Shown piece after piece: positions 26,493 through 34,938 of a stretch of DNA of 59,540 bases. The position numbers were made by a program, and so were the translations under genes. The DNA comes from Bradyrhizobium sp. CCH5-F6 (lineage in GTDB: Bacteria > Pseudomonadota > Alphaproteobacteria > Rhizobiales > Xanthobacteraceae): the NCBI RefSeq assembly GCF_001556045.1, contig NZ_LSIC01000053.1:1-59540 (forward strand). Reading direction: 5' to 3'. The notes under the pieces are model-generated. The model saw only the letters and a list, made by a program, of their open reading frames with translations. It had not been told where the DNA came from and ran no database searches. How positions within the stretch are numbered: position 1 is the first letter of the stretch; every line of letters begins with the position of its first letter.

Positions 26493-28079
26493 CTAATGCG
26501 CGTCGCCGCCGGCACCGAACGGCGAAGGCGGCTTTTTCAGCAGCGCGACCAGCAGGCTGAGGCCGAGATAGAACAGCGCCAGGACGAAGAAGGCATCGCC
26601 GAAGCTCATCACCACGGCCTGGCGATGCACCAGCTGGGAGAGCTGCTTCATCGCCATCAGCGTGGCATCGCCGAGGCCCTGAAACTTCTGCATGAACATG
26701 CTCAGGGTTTCGGTCGCGGTCGCGTTGCCCCAGGTCACCCGCTCCTGGAGGCGCGCGATGTGAAGATCCGTGCGACTGTTGAGCACCGTATTGATCACGG
26801 CGAGTCCGACTGCACCGCCGAGATTGCGCATCAGGTTGAACAGGCCCGAGGCATTCTTGACCAATTCCGGCGCCAGCGTGCCGAGCGCGATGTTGTTGGT
26901 CGGGACCATCGCGAACATCATGCCGACGCCGCGCAGGATCTGCGGCACCAGCAACTCGTAGAAATCATAGTCGCGCGTGATCCAGGTCATCTGGTAGGAG
27001 CCGAGCGCGAACACGATCAGCCCGAACGCGATCATGTAGCGCATGTCGACCTTCGCCATGAGCCGCCCGACCAGCGGCGCGACCAGGAACATGGTGATGC
27101 CGGAGACGAACATGGTCTCCCCGATCATCAACGCGCTGTAGCCGCGCACCTCGGCGAGATAGCGCGGATAGACGTAGGTCAGGCCGTAGAGGCCGATGCC
27201 GATGCAGAATTGCAGCGTGCACCCGACGGCGAAATTGCGGTCGGAGAAGGTGCGCAAATTGACGATCGGCTCGGCCACGGTGAAGACGCGCCAGAAGAAG
27301 GCGATCGCCGAGATCCCGCAGATCCAGGCGCAGATCGCGACGGACGTGTCCTGCATCCACTCGTATTGCGGACCCTCCTCCAGCACGTATTCGAGCGTGC
27401 CGAGAAAGCTGGCCATGAAGATCAGGCCCCACCAGTCGAAGCGGTCGAGCAGCTCGAGATGCGGCTCGTCGAAATCGACCAGCGCCAGCACGCCGAGGGT
27501 GATGCCGATGCCCGGCACGACGTTGATGAAGAACAGCCAGTGCCACGACATTGCGTCGGTGATGTAGCCTCCGACCGTCGGCCCGATGGTCGGCGCCAGC
27601 GTCGCGACCAGCCCGATGATGGGGCCGACGATGTGGAATTTGGAGCGGGGGAATACGGTATAGGCCGAGGCGAACACCGTCGGGATCATGCCCGCGCCGA
27701 GAAAGCCCTGCAGCGCGCGCCAGAGCACCATCTCCTCGATGGTGCTGGCGAAGCCGCAGAGCAGGCTCGCGGCCGTGAAGCCCGCCGCCGAGATCGCGAA
27801 CAGCATCCGCGTGCCGAAGGCGCGCGACAGAAAACCCGACAGCGGGATCGCGATGACTTCGGCGATCAGATAGGCGGTCTGGACCCAGGAGACTTCGCTG
27901 GAGCTCGCCGACAAGCCGGCCTGGATCTCGCTGAGGGACGCCGAGACGATCTGGATATCCAGGATCGACATGAACATCCCGAACACCATGATGATGAACG
28001 CGAACAGCCGCTTCGGCGCGATGCGCTCCGAAGCCGGATCGACCATTGTGGCAGGTGAAGCGGTGGTGGCGTCGGCCAT
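26493..28079 (-). CDS. EmrB-type major facilitator drug exporter (DHA2 family)
   Basis: The 528-residue protein has 14 predicted membrane segments. DHA2 signs include FMSILDIQIVSASLSEIQ in the first helix, WVQTAYLIAEVIAIPLSGFL, and the motif C-like stretch of helix 5 (GPTVGGYITDAMSWHWLFFIN, in parts GPTVGGYI and WHWLFFIN). It pairs with the HlyD-type adaptor gene 214 bp upstream to form a tripartite EmrAB-type pump spanning both membranes. The adaptor and pump genes are separated by a dispersed repeat, so their expression levels may differ. Confidence 0.95.
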   Translation of the reverse strand: MADATTASPATMVDPASERIAPKRLFAFIIMVFGMFMSILDIQIVSASLSEIQAGLSASSSEVSWVQTAYLIAEVIAIPLSGFLSRAFGTRMLFAISAAGFTAASLLCGFASTIEEMVLWRALQGFLGAGMIPTVFASAYTVFPRSKFHIVGPIIGLVATLAPTIGPTVGGYITDAMSWHWLFFINVVPGIGITLGVLALVDFDEPHLELLDRFDWWGLIFMASFLGTLEYVLEEGPQYEWMQDTSVAICAWICGISAIAFFWRVFTVAEPIVNLRTFSDRNFAVGCTLQFCIGIGLYGLTYVYPRYLAEVRGYSALMIGETMFVSGITMFLVAPLVGRLMAKVDMRYMIAFGLIVFALGSYQMTWITRDYDFYELLVPQILRGVGMMFAMVPTNNIALGTLAPELVKNASGLFNLMRNLGGAVGLAVINTVLNSRTDLHIARLQERVTWGNATATETLSMFMQKFQGLGDATLMAMKQLSQLVHRQAVVMSFGDAFFVLALFYLGLSLLVALLKKPPSPFGAGGDAH

Positions 28080-28117
28080 ATGTCAGCTCTGACTGGAGCA
28101 GGCTGCGAGTTGGGTAC

Positions 28118-28262
28118 ACCTCTCCCGCTTGCGGGAGAGGTCGCCGCGCTCAAAGAGCGCGGCGGGTGAGGGCTCTATCCTCTTGGGGAATCTCCCTGGC
28201 GGAGACACCCTCTCCCCAACCCTCCCCCGCAGGCGTGGGAGGGAGCGCACCTGCGCTCGGGG
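28118..28262. repeat. Mosaic palindromic repeat, copy A
   Basis: The element starts with a perfect palindrome ACCTCTCCCGC TT GCGGGAGAGGT (28118-28141), continues with GCGGCGGGTGAGGGCTCT, and ends with GGCGGAGACACCCTCTCCCC and CCCTCCCCCGCAGGCG. The same modules in the same order occur at 43917-44093. It lies between the two pump genes. Confidence 0.85.
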
Positions 28263-28293
28263 TAAGAGTGCGTCGAGGCTCATGTCACCGCGC

Positions 28294-29619
28294 TTACTGC
28301 GGATGGACCGCGGGATCGTCGAGATCGACTTCACTGTCGGCGTCGGCCGCGCCCTTGTTGGTGTCGACGGTGGCATAGACCGACATGCCGGCGCGGAGCA
28401 GGTTCTGCTTCGCCACCGATTTCGGCACGCGAATGCGGACCGGCACGCGCTGCACGATCTTGGTGAAATTGCCGGTGGCGTTGTCCGGCGGCAGCAGCGT
28501 GAACACCGAGCCCGCGCCGGCCGCGATGCTGTCGACGACGCCGGAGAACTTGCGCATGCCGTAGGCGTCGACCTTGATCGTCACAGGCTGGCCGGGGCGA
28601 ATCCGCTTGAGCTGGGTCTCCTTGAAGTTCGCGTCGATATAGACGTCGTCCAGCGGCACGATGTTGCCGAGGCGCTGGCCGACCGCGACGAAATCGCCGG
28701 TGTTGACCAGGCGATTGGAGAACGTGCCGTTGACGGGCGCGCGCACCGCGGTGAAGGCGAGGTCGCGCTCGGCCTTGGCGAGCGCGGTCTTGAGCTCGGC
28801 GAGCTGGGCCTGGGCTTCGGACTGCTGCGCCTTGGCGACATCGACATTGCTGACGGCAACGTTGTAGGCCGCCTGCGCGGCCTTGACCGCGGCGGCGCCC
28901 TGATCGCGTCCGGCTTCCGAGCTCTCGAAGGTGGCGCGGGAGGCAAAGCCCTTGCTGCTCAGCGCCTGCTGGCGCTCATAATCGAGATCGGCGCGCTTGA
29001 GGCCTGCCTCCGCGGAGACGAGTTGCGCCTTGGCCTGCGCGACCTGGCTGTCGAGCGCGGCGACCTGGCGGCCGATGCGATCGATCGTGGCCTGCTGGGT
29101 CGCGATCTTGGTCGCGGCGGCTTCAACGGCGATCTTGTAGTCGCCGTCGTCGATGCGGAAGACGATATCGCCGGCACGCACCGGCGTGTTGTCGCCGGCG
29201 AGGATCGAGGCAATGTGGCCGGCAACGCGCGCGCCAAGCATCGTGTTGTTGGCGCGGACATAGGCGTCGTCGGTGGAGATATAGAAGCGGCCGACCAGCG
29301 TGTAGTAGCCGGCATAGCTCGCGGCCGCGAGCGCCAGCACGAGACCCAGGCCCATCAGGACGAATTTGCGCTTGCCGGACTTGGGGGCAGCTGACTTGGG
29401 CGCGCCGGCGGCGGACGCGTCCGGCGCGGGGGCTGCCGGCTTGTCGTTCACCGGTTTCTGCGGCGCCTCCGGTGTCGGACGCCTCGTTTCCTCGGCCACA
29501 TGAGGGCGCAACTGCTCGGCAACGGGTGCGGCTGTCTCGGACACCGCATCACCGCCCGCCTGGTCCTCAACCGCTTCCTGGCGGAGGACGCGAGCCGTCT
29601 GGTCTCTCGATATGGCCAT
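28294..29619 (-). CDS. HlyD-family periplasmic adaptor (EmrA type)
   Basis: The 441-residue protein has a long variable cytoplasmic start rich in Ala, Glu and Pro (residues 1-85), a single membrane anchor (KFVLMGLGLVLALAAASYAG), then the HlyD layout: half lipoyl domain (VGRFYISTDDAYVRANNTML), long alpha-helical hairpin (about 165-270), second lipoyl half (RAPVNGTFSNRLVNTGDFV) and beta-barrel. It links the MFS pump to an outer-membrane channel encoded elsewhere. ATG 29619 has GGGGAGG before it. The frame continues to 29694 but covers the operator. Confidence 0.95.
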   Translation of the reverse strand: MAISRDQTARVLRQEAVEDQAGGDAVSETAAPVAEQLRPHVAEETRRPTPEAPQKPVNDKPAAPAPDASAAGAPKSAAPKSGKRKFVLMGLGLVLALAAASYAGYYTLVGRFYISTDDAYVRANNTMLGARVAGHIASILAGDNTPVRAGDIVFRIDDGDYKIAVEAAATKIATQQATIDRIGRQVAALDSQVAQAKAQLVSAEAGLKRADLDYERQQALSSKGFASRATFESSEAGRDQGAAAVKAAQAAYNVAVSNVDVAKAQQSEAQAQLAELKTALAKAERDLAFTAVRAPVNGTFSNRLVNTGDFVAVGQRLGNIVPLDDVYIDANFKETQLKRIRPGQPVTIKVDAYGMRKFSGVVDSIAAGAGSVFTLLPPDNATGNFTKIVQRVPVRIRVPKSVAKQNLLRAGMSVYATVDTNKGAADADSEVDLDDPAVHPQ

Positions 29620-29692
29620 GAAAGGCCTCCCCAAAATCGCGACCAAGGACGACCGCTGCGCAGCCGGCTTCCTCTCGCTAATTCCAGATATC

Positions 29693-29715
29693 ATTGACCG
29701 AACCGTTCGGTCAAT
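29693..29715. promoter_or_regulatory. TetR operator overlapping divergent promoters
   Basis: A perfect palindrome with 11-bp arms (ATTGACCGAAC and GTTCGGTCAAT) around one central base. The arm itself supplies a TTGACC -35 box on each strand; on the minus strand ATATCT lies 17 bases further, a fair -10 box for the pump genes. Binding by the adjacent TetR protein would block both the pump and its own gene. Confidence 0.85.
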
Positions 29716-29813
29716 ATAGACAAATATGCCCGAGAGGACTGTACTGCCGCGAATCCTTTATTCGGGTTTCATGGTCATCATCCGATCCTAAAACCTTTCG
29801 AGACCCTAAACCA

Positions 29814-30449
29814 ATGGTTGTAGCTGCCGGCGAACATCTACACGTCGTCCAGGAGGAAGACAGCTCCAAGCGCCGCCAGATTCTGGAGGGTGCCCGCAAG
29901 GTGTTCATGGATCTGGGTTTCGATGGCGCCAGCATGGGCGAGATCGCGCGCGCCGCGCAGGTCTCCAAGGGCACGCTCTATGTCTACTTCGCGGACAAAT
30001 TTGCGCTGTTCGAAGCCATCCTCGAACAGGAGGCGCGCCAGCACGGCCAGGTCGTGTTCAATTTCGATCCTGCGCGGGATGCCGAGACCACGCTGATGGA
30101 GTTCGGCCGGGCCTACATCCATCTGCTCTGCCGGCCCGGCGGCGGATCGGCGATCCGCACCGTGATGGCGATCGCCGAGCGCATGCCCGATGTCGGCCGC
30201 CGCTATTATGCGCGCGTGCTGGACAAGACCATCAACCGCCTGTCCGATTATCTGAAAGCCCATGTCGCCTCCGGCGATCTCGAGATCGGCGATTGCGATC
30301 TGGCGGCCTCGCAGTTCATGGAATTGTGCAAAGCCTCGCTCTTCATGCCCTTCGTGTTCCAGGCCGCGCCCGCGCCGTCGGAACAGCGCATCACCGAGGT
30401 GGTGGACAGCGCGACGCGGATGTTTCTGGCGGCGTATCGGGCGAAGTAG
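29814..30449 (+). CDS. TetR-family repressor of the EmrAB-type pump
   Basis: The 211-residue protein has the TetR helix-turn-helix at about residues 35-65 (ASMGEIARAAQVSKGTLYVY, then FADKFALFEAIL) and an all-helical C-terminal ligand domain. It is divergent from the adaptor gene, and the perfect palindrome lies between them, a classic layout for ligand-released repression. The start at ATG 29814 (MVVAAGEHLHVV) is chosen because the frame upstream would cross the operator; the usual distance between start and HTH also agrees. Confidence 0.93.
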   Translation: MVVAAGEHLHVVQEEDSSKRRQILEGARKVFMDLGFDGASMGEIARAAQVSKGTLYVYFADKFALFEAILEQEARQHGQVVFNFDPARDAETTLMEFGRAYIHLLCRPGGGSAIRTVMAIAERMPDVGRRYYARVLDKTINRLSDYLKAHVASGDLEIGDCDLAASQFMELCKASLFMPFVFQAAPAPSEQRITEVVDSATRMFLAAYRAK

Positions 30450-30494
30450 CAGCGCGTTGCGCACACGGGGCGAGCGGCATTATATATCGGGACC

Positions 30495-30836
30495 ATGTCT
30501 CGTGATCTTCGCCCGCCGGTCGACATCCTCCACTACGAGATCGTCCAGGAACAGGCCTCGGCGCTTGGACGAATGGGCCGCGCACTCGAGCAGGCGCTGG
30601 CGCGTTTGCGTGAGTTCGACGCGGCCCATGCAGCGGCGGAGGTGCCGGCCTCAATGCAACCGGCGAGGCGCAAGCTGGTGATGGAAGCCGGCCATGCGCT
30701 CTGGATGTTCGTGGTCCAGCGCGAGGCCTCGGGTCTGCGCGACAGCCGCCATATCATGCGGACCTACAACGTCCCGGGCGAGGTGCAGCGCTGCATGGGG
30801 CTGCCTCCCGCGCCGTCGAAGCGAGACTCGTCTTGA
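30495..30836 (+). CDS. Small DUF6665-like protein
   Basis: The 113-residue soluble protein is mostly helical by composition (DILHYEIVQEQASALGRMGR, ALEQALARLREFD) with a conserved-looking end (HIMRTYNVPGEVQRCMG). I recall such proteins in rhizobial genomes under DUF6665, with no known role. No signal or membrane segment is seen. Its stop codon directly abuts the stop of the convergent Crp-type gene, with no base between. Confidence 0.75.
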   Translation: MSRDLRPPVDILHYEIVQEQASALGRMGRALEQALARLREFDAAHAAAEVPASMQPARRKLVMEAGHALWMFVVQREASGLRDSRHIMRTYNVPGEVQRCMGLPPAPSKRDSS

Positions 30837-31577
30837 CTATGGCGGCGCGCGCTCGTCGCTCACCTGCTTCCTCAGCGCCGCGAGATCATTGACGACCATC
30901 TTGGTCGCACCGGTCGAGATGATGCCCTCGTCCTGGAGACGGTTGAGGATCAGGCTGATCGACTGGCGCGTCGCGCCGATCATGCGCGCGAGATTGGCCT
31001 GCGTGATGCGGCCGAGCGAGATCGGGCCGTTCTCGTCCTGCGCCGCGTTCTCGCATAGTTTCACCAGCAGCAGCACCAGCCGTTCCGCCGCCTTCTGCCC
31101 CGCCAGCGTCTGCGCCAGCATCGAATAGGTCTCGCCCTTGAAACCGAGACACTCGATCAGCGCGACTGCGAACGAGGGCGACTGCGCGATCAGCCGGCGG
31201 ATCGCATCCTGGTCGAGATGCAGCGCCTCGACCCGGCCGAGCGCGCGCGCCGACCAGCTATGCCGGTGATCGCCGAGAATGTAGGGGGCGCCGACGAAGT
31301 CACCGGCCTCCCAGGTCGCCAGCATCAACTCGCGCCCTTGCGTGCCGGCATGGGTGCTTTCGACGATCCCGCTCAGAATGACGTGGATGCCGTTGGCGGG
31401 CTCGCCTTCCCGCAGCAGGTACTCGCGGTTCTGGTAGGTGGCCAACCTGCCGGTCCGCATCACCAGGTCCAGATCGGGCTTGTCCAACGCCTTCAGCACG
31501 TAACGTCCGGTCCCGGACCTTTGCACCTCCGCGCACGGCTCGGGATCGCCGACCTCATGCGCATGACCGCGCCCCAC
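30837..31577 (-). CDS. Crp/Fnr-family transcription regulator
   Basis: The 246-residue protein has a cyclic-nucleotide-binding-like beta roll (about residues 30-140: REYLLREGEPANGIHVILSG, WEAGDFVGAPYILGD) and a C-terminal winged helix (RITQANLARMIGATRQSISL, ILNRLQDEGII). The four cysteines of oxygen-sensing FNR are absent, so it is not an iron-sulfur sensor; the ligand is unknown. The start is GTG 31577 with AAGGGAG seven bases ahead. The amidase operon begins on the same strand upstream (72-bp gap), so the regulator could be cotranscribed with it or act on it. Confidence 0.92.
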   Translation of the reverse strand: MGRGHAHEVGDPEPCAEVQRSGTGRYVLKALDKPDLDLVMRTGRLATYQNREYLLREGEPANGIHVILSGIVESTHAGTQGRELMLATWEAGDFVGAPYILGDHRHSWSARALGRVEALHLDQDAIRRLIAQSPSFAVALIECLGFKGETYSMLAQTLAGQKAAERLVLLLVKLCENAAQDENGPISLGRITQANLARMIGATRQSISLILNRLQDEGIISTGATKMVVNDLAALRKQVSDERAPP

Positions 31578-31649
31578 GATCCGTCTCCCTTGAAGTGACG
31601 GCCCGAAGGCTAGGAGGTCTCCGGTCGGAATGCAACGCGGCGCAACCGC

Positions 31650-33014
31650 TCAAGGCACGGCCGCCGCAGCCGTGAACGCACAGGCGAGGTCGGCGAGCAG
31701 GCGCTCCCGACCGGCCGGCGCCAGGAACGTGACGCCGTACGGCACGCCGGCGCTGGTGATCGCATTCGGGACTGCGATCGCGGCAAGCCCGAGCGGATTG
31801 GCGTAGTTGGTGTAGTAGCCATTGTTGAAGTTGGCCGTCAGCGGATCGCGCGCCACATCCTCAATGCTGAGGATGGTGCCGACGGTCGGCACGACCAGCG
31901 CATCGTGCGCGTCCCAGAAATCGCGAAGCCTGCGCTGGACGTCCTTGACCTCATAGAATGCGCGGTAGGCATCAGCGGCGGAGAACTTCCGACTGCCGAG
32001 GACGAGATCGCGGACGATCTTGACGCCGGCATCGGGATGGGCGTCGAGGAACGCACCGACCGAGACGTCACGCTCGGCAAGGAACGGACCGAAGAACATC
32101 AGATCGTTGATCGAGGTGAACGGCGCGAAATCGACCGGCGCGATCGGCAGATCGAGTTGTCGCAGCCTGTGCAGCGCATCTGCGAACAGCCTCTCCGTCT
32201 CCGGATTGCCGAAGAACTCGAGCTGGTCGACGCGTGGCGTTGCGATCTTCAGCGGCCGCGCGGGGGACGCCTGCTCTGTCCAGCCGGCGAAATTCTCCGG
32301 CGAGAAGCAGTCCTCGGGATCGCGCCGCGCCAGCACACGATAGACGTCGTAGCCGTCACCGGGATATCGCGTGTAGAGCGAAATGGTGTCGAAGCTCCGG
32401 CACGCGTAGACCATACCGCGCTGGCTGAAGGCACCCGGCGCCGGCTTGAAGCCGGTAACGCCGCAATAGGACGCGGGCACCCTGCCCGATCCGCCGGTGT
32501 CGGTGCCGAACGCGAAGGACGACGTGCCGGTTGCCACCGACACCGCCGCGCCCGAACTGGAGCCGCCGGGAATGTAGTCCGGATTGTGCGGATTGCGTGC
32601 GATACCGTAAGGCGAACGGACGCCGACGAGTCCCGTCGCGAACTGGTCCATGTTGGTCTTGCCAACATAGATCGCGCCGGCCGCGATGGCGTCAGCCACC
32701 GCCGGGCTCGTATCCTTCGCGACATAGGCAAATTCCGGGCAGGCCGACGTGGTTTGCTCGCCCGCGACATCGATGCAGTCCTTGACCGAAAAGACGAGCC
32801 CGTAGAGCGGCAGGCCGTCGATCTCGCCGATGCGCGCATCGAGCGCGCGCGCCGCGGCCATGACGTTCTCGGGCTCTGCCGTCGATATCCAGACGCCGCT
32901 CTGGTCGGCATCCGTCAGGCGCGACAGCACGTGTGCGGCGACGTCTGACGGCTTGAGCGCGCCGTTGCGATAGGCGGCGCGGAGATGGCGAGGCGAGATA
33001 TCCATATGGGTCAC
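31650..33014 (-). CDS. Amidase-signature hydrolase, AtzF-like
   Basis: The 454-residue protein has the amidase-signature triad: Lys 78 in FSVKDCIDVAG, the cis-Ser near 153 in PGGSSSGAAVSVA and the nucleophile Ser 176 in TDTGGSGRVPASYCG. It hydrolyses an amide or acyl-urea bond. The overall pattern is closest, by eye, to allophanate hydrolase-type amidases, but the C-terminal extra domain of full allophanate hydrolases is missing. It ends a four-gene operon with an M20 hydrolase and a NitT/TauT-type uptake system, so its substrate is probably an imported nitrogen compound (inference). Confidence 0.9.
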   Translation of the reverse strand: MTHMDISPRHLRAAYRNGALKPSDVAAHVLSRLTDADQSGVWISTAEPENVMAAARALDARIGEIDGLPLYGLVFSVKDCIDVAGEQTTSACPEFAYVAKDTSPAVADAIAAGAIYVGKTNMDQFATGLVGVRSPYGIARNPHNPDYIPGGSSSGAAVSVATGTSSFAFGTDTGGSGRVPASYCGVTGFKPAPGAFSQRGMVYACRSFDTISLYTRYPGDGYDVYRVLARRDPEDCFSPENFAGWTEQASPARPLKIATPRVDQLEFFGNPETERLFADALHRLRQLDLPIAPVDFAPFTSINDLMFFGPFLAERDVSVGAFLDAHPDAGVKIVRDLVLGSRKFSAADAYRAFYEVKDVQRRLRDFWDAHDALVVPTVGTILSIEDVARDPLTANFNNGYYTNYANPLGLAAIAVPNAITSAGVPYGVTFLAPAGRERLLADLACAFTAAAAVP

Positions 33015-33065
33015 GTGCTCATGGAAACCGGAGATGCCGGCGGGACGAGCCCGCCGGCAAGGGCC

Positions 33066-34076
33066 TCAGCGGCCGACCACCTTCTCGATATAGGACGGCT
33101 GGATGAAGGCCTCGAAGTCGGCGCGCGGCAACAGCTTCGGCAGGCGCTCCTGCTTCACCAGAAAGTCGGCGGTCGAAACCAGCGTGTCGACAAACTTGCC
33201 CTTCTTCGCGGTTGTGCCGAGATACTCCTCCGTGAGCTGCTGGTTGCAAGGAACCATGCCGGTGCCCTTCATCATCCGCGTCGCGTCGGGTAGCGGCAGC
33301 GACAGCTCCTCTGCAATGATCTCGGCCGTCTTCTCCGGGTTCTTCAGCCAGAAGTCGATCCCCTCGCATTCGGCCTTGATGAACTTCTCGACGTAGGACG
33401 GATACTTCTCTGCGAACGCGTTCATGACGACGCCGATGTCCCAGGTCGGATAGCCGCGCTTGGTCATCTCGCCCGACGTGATGAGGATCTTGCCGCCGTT
33501 CTTCACGGCCTTGTCCAAATTCGGCTCCCAGAACCATGCAGCGTCGATGTCCCCGCGAAGCCAGGCGGCCGCGATGTCCGACGGCGCGAGATCGATGATC
33601 TTCATCGAGGCGGGATCGACGCCTTCGTCCTTCAATGCCTGCAACAGCAGATAATGTGTCGTCGATCCGAACGGCGCGGCAACCGTCTTGCCCTTGAGGT
33701 CCTTGAGCGAGGAGATGTTCTTGTCGCTGCGAACCACCAACGACTCGACATAGTCGAGCAGATTGATCACCAATATGCCCTTGATCGGCAGCGCCCGGGT
33801 CGCACCGATCGCCGTCGGGGGATTGCCGAGGCCGCCGAAATCGACGTCTTTGCCGGCGATCGCGCGCAGCATGTCGCCGCCGCCGCCGACCTTGACGTAT
33901 TTGATGTCGACACCCGGCATCTCCTTGGCGAGCAGGCCGAGATGCTTGGTGACGAGCTGCGCGTTCACCAGATTCAGGTAGCCGACGGTCACCTTGGCCG
34001 GCTTGTCCTCGGCGCGAGCGGTGGCCGTGAGTGCCAACGTAGCAAGTGCGAGCGTGGCAACAAGTTTCTTCATCAT
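33066..34076 (-). CDS. NitT/TauT-type ABC substrate-binding protein
   Basis: The 336-residue protein has a signal peptide (MMKKLVATLALATLALTATA, cut near ARA-ED) and the NMT1/TauA-like two-lobe pattern: VTVGYLNLVNAQLVTKHLGL, GKDVDFGGLGNPPTAIGATR, LKGKTVAAPFGSTTHYLLLQ and DIDAAWFWEPNLDKAV. The binding pocket would accept a small anionic or zwitterionic solute such as a sulfonate, nitrate or amide; sequence alone does not decide. It lies 22 bp after the permease gene in the same operon. Confidence 0.93.
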   Translation of the reverse strand: MMKKLVATLALATLALTATARAEDKPAKVTVGYLNLVNAQLVTKHLGLLAKEMPGVDIKYVKVGGGGDMLRAIAGKDVDFGGLGNPPTAIGATRALPIKGILVINLLDYVESLVVRSDKNISSLKDLKGKTVAAPFGSTTHYLLLQALKDEGVDPASMKIIDLAPSDIAAAWLRGDIDAAWFWEPNLDKAVKNGGKILITSGEMTKRGYPTWDIGVVMNAFAEKYPSYVEKFIKAECEGIDFWLKNPEKTAEIIAEELSLPLPDATRMMKGTGMVPCNQQLTEEYLGTTAKKGKFVDTLVSTADFLVKQERLPKLLPRADFEAFIQPSYIEKVVGR

Positions 34077-34098
34077 GTCGATCTCTCCTCGATCAGGA

Positions 34099-34938
34099 CT
34101 AGGTTCGGGCCCACGGCATCAATAATTTGGCGATTCCGCGCATCGTCAGGTCGAGCACGACGCCGGTCAGGCCAAGCACGATCAGGCCCATGATCACCAC
34201 GTCGGACAGCAGGAATTTTGCGGCATCCCAGATCATCCAGCCGATGCCGGCCGAGGCCGCCACGATCTCGGCGGCGACGAGGACGGTGTAGGTGAAGCCG
34301 AGCGAGATACGCATGCCCGCGAGGATCAGTGGTCCCGCTGCGGGCAGATAGACGTGAAAGAGCAGGTGGCGCCGCGTCGCGCCGAGGGATTGCGCGGCAC
34401 GCACATAGACGGGATCGACGCTGGTGACGGCCTGGATCGTCGAGATCACGATGCCCGGCAAACCTGCAAGGAACAGCAGCGACAGCTTGGAGCTCTCGCC
34501 GATGCCGAGCCACATCACGAGGAGCGTGTAGAGCCCGAGTGGCGGCAACGGGCGATAAAACTCGATCAGCGGATTGAGCAGCGCACGTGCATTCCTGGAT
34601 ACGCCCATGAAAACGCCGAGCGGAATGCCGACGAGGCAGGCCAGTGCGAAGGCCAGCAGGATGCGGTAGAGGCTGGCGCCGAGATGCTGAAGCAGGGTGG
34701 CGCCCTGATAGCCCTTCGTCATGGTCTTGACGAATGCGGCCCACACCGCCTGCGGCTTCGGCAGAAACAGCTCGTTGGCCCAGCCGATCTGCGTGACGAT
34801 GGCCCAGGCGACCAGCAACACGGCGACGGTGAGCGTCGAGAGCAGCAGCGATCGCGAGACCGTCGGCAGTTGCAGACTGCCTCGCCGCGTGCGATCGGCC
34901 TGGATCGGAATGGCCATCGGACCTGCCTCGACGCTCAT
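34099..34938 (-). CDS. NitT/TauT-type ABC permease
   Basis: The 279-residue protein has six predicted membrane segments. The BPD_transp_1 domain ends in the ATPase-coupling loop (AAQSLGATRRHLLFHVYLPA). The start at ATG 34938 (MSVEAGPMAIPIQ) overlaps the M20 stop as ATGA, a clear coupling mark. No ATPase gene lies in this operon or nearby, unlike most tauABC or ssuABC loci, so a shared ATPase encoded elsewhere is needed. Confidence 0.94.
   Translation of the reverse strand: MSVEAGPMAIPIQADRTRRGSLQLPTVSRSLLLSTLTVAVLLVAWAIVTQIGWANELFLPKPQAVWAAFVKTMTKGYQGATLLQHLGASLYRILLAFALACLVGIPLGVFMGVSRNARALLNPLIEFYRPLPPLGLYTLLVMWLGIGESSKLSLLFLAGLPGIVISTIQAVTSVDPVYVRAAQSLGATRRHLLFHVYLPAAGPLILAGMRISLGFTYTVLVAAEIVAASAGIGWMIWDAAKFLLSDVVIMGLIVLGLTGVVLDLTMRGIAKLLMPWART

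Noticed and set aside
30837..31577. Crp-type regulator considered as an oxygen-sensing FNR or FixK
   Set aside because: The N-terminal cysteine set of FNR is absent, and no adjacent fix or nitrogen-respiration genes support FixK.
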